This document shows positions 63,459 to 64,000 of a stretch of DNA of 64,000 nt, in pieces (position 1 is the first letter of the stretch; the number at the start of each line of letters is the position of its first letter). The DNA comes from Lingula anatina (taxonomy: Eukaryota; Brachiopoda; Lingulata; Lingulida; Lingulidae): positions 401,953 through 465,952 of the forward strand of contig NW_019773914.1 of the NCBI RefSeq assembly GCF_001039355.2. Direction: 5' to 3'. A program made the position numbers and the translations under genes. The notes under the pieces are model-generated. The model saw nothing but the letters and a program-made list of their open reading frames with translations, was not told where the DNA came from and did no database searches.

Positions 63459-63666
63459 CAGGGGCGGATTTAGGCCGTCTTCTGGGTCTTCCAGAAGACG
63501 GCCTAAATCCGCAGACCGTTTTCTGGGTCTTCCAGAAGACGGTCAGAGTTTCAAGTTTACATTGATGGGTATCGATTTTTTCTGTCGGAAGACGGTCAAA
63601 AATGGAGGAAGGGTCAACAAAGTTACTTCGGAAGACCGTCAGTAAATATATTTGAATCCGCCCCTG
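63459..63666. mobile_element. CAG/CTG-ended element with perfect hairpin (family C)
   Basis: Termini CAGGGGCGGATT and AATCCGCCCCTG are exact inverted repeats, flanked by the 5-bp direct repeat CAAGT (63454-63458, 63667-63671). Just inside the left end is a perfect 22-bp stem starting GCGGATTTAGGCCG, with a 5-base loop. Further CGTCTTC/GAAGACGG modules follow, some inverted. No coding capacity: a 208-bp non-autonomous element. Confidence 0.9.
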
Positions 63667-64000
63667 CAAGTGGGAGCTACGGCAGCTCAACAAGTGGAAG
63701 ATAGAAATTCCTCAATTCTTCTACAGTGTATTCCTCCTCCAAAGTCAGTCTGGAATTAATGATATGTCGTTTTTATTTCTATTTTATACATGTAGACCTT
63801 TACAACACCATAACATACACTGTGATTCTATGAAATTAACGTCTATCAAGTGCTGACGTTGTTTCTGTGCCGGGGACAAAAAACTGTCCATTTTCAAAAC
63901 TACTTTTTTTCCCCTAAGATTATCATAAATCGAGCAGTGCATTGCCCTGTTGTATGAAACATACATCGTATAGCGTCATTGTTGCCTGGCAACCGTGATA
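63667..64000. other. Intergenic, no gene seen
   Basis: AT-rich sequence with no supported feature up to the window edge. Confidence 0.5.

Overview
The window is nuclear DNA of an intron-rich, AT-rich metazoan. A mollusc or another lophotrochozoan is my best guess, but this is inference only: nothing in the sequence fixes the taxon. It holds two well-resolved multi-exon genes, one partly resolved gene, a tandem zinc-finger cluster, and many short non-autonomous DNA transposons.

Region by region. (1) 1-14,899 has no gene I can support. It contains fold-back MITEs, CAG/CTG-ended elements, a 154-bp tandem duplication and microsatellites. (2) About 20,020 down to 14,900 on the minus strand is an unidentified multi-exon gene with a strong start exon and eight further exons, several joined by compatible phases; the middle is unresolved. 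(3) 44,769 down to 24,073 on the minus strand is the telomere/replication-timing regulator RIF1. I assembled 31 coding exons whose phases all agree (about 2,728 residues), with a 792-bp assembly gap in one intron. (4) The space of about 500 bp at 45,360-45,870 lies head-to-head between RIF1 and the next gene and carries CCAAT, E2F-like and CRE-like motifs. (5) 46,144-51,380 on the plus strand encodes a 523-residue protein with two N-terminal ubiquitin-like domains, one von Willebrand A domain, a Ser-run linker and a short basic/aromatic tail. I do not recognise this architecture as a named family, and it is the most interesting item here. (6) 51,619-62,085 is an array of three tandem units of 3-4 kb, each with a C2H2 zinc-finger gene on the plus strand. 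Only the middle gene is intact; the outer two carry single-base frameshifts. Units 1 and 3 contain a deleted mariner at the same site, and unit 2 shows the empty site. (7) 62,086-64,000 has no gene, only one short element with a perfect hairpin.

Functional picture: RIF1 keeps its PP1-docking cassette and C-terminal DNA-binding module. The zinc-finger proteins look like a young, turning-over family with a shared acidic tail holding SUMO consensus sites, as expected of chromatin-acting repressors (inference). The Ubl-Ubl-vWA protein lacks diglycine ends, so its ubiquitin folds probably act as fixed binding modules. No tRNA, rRNA or CRISPR feature was found.
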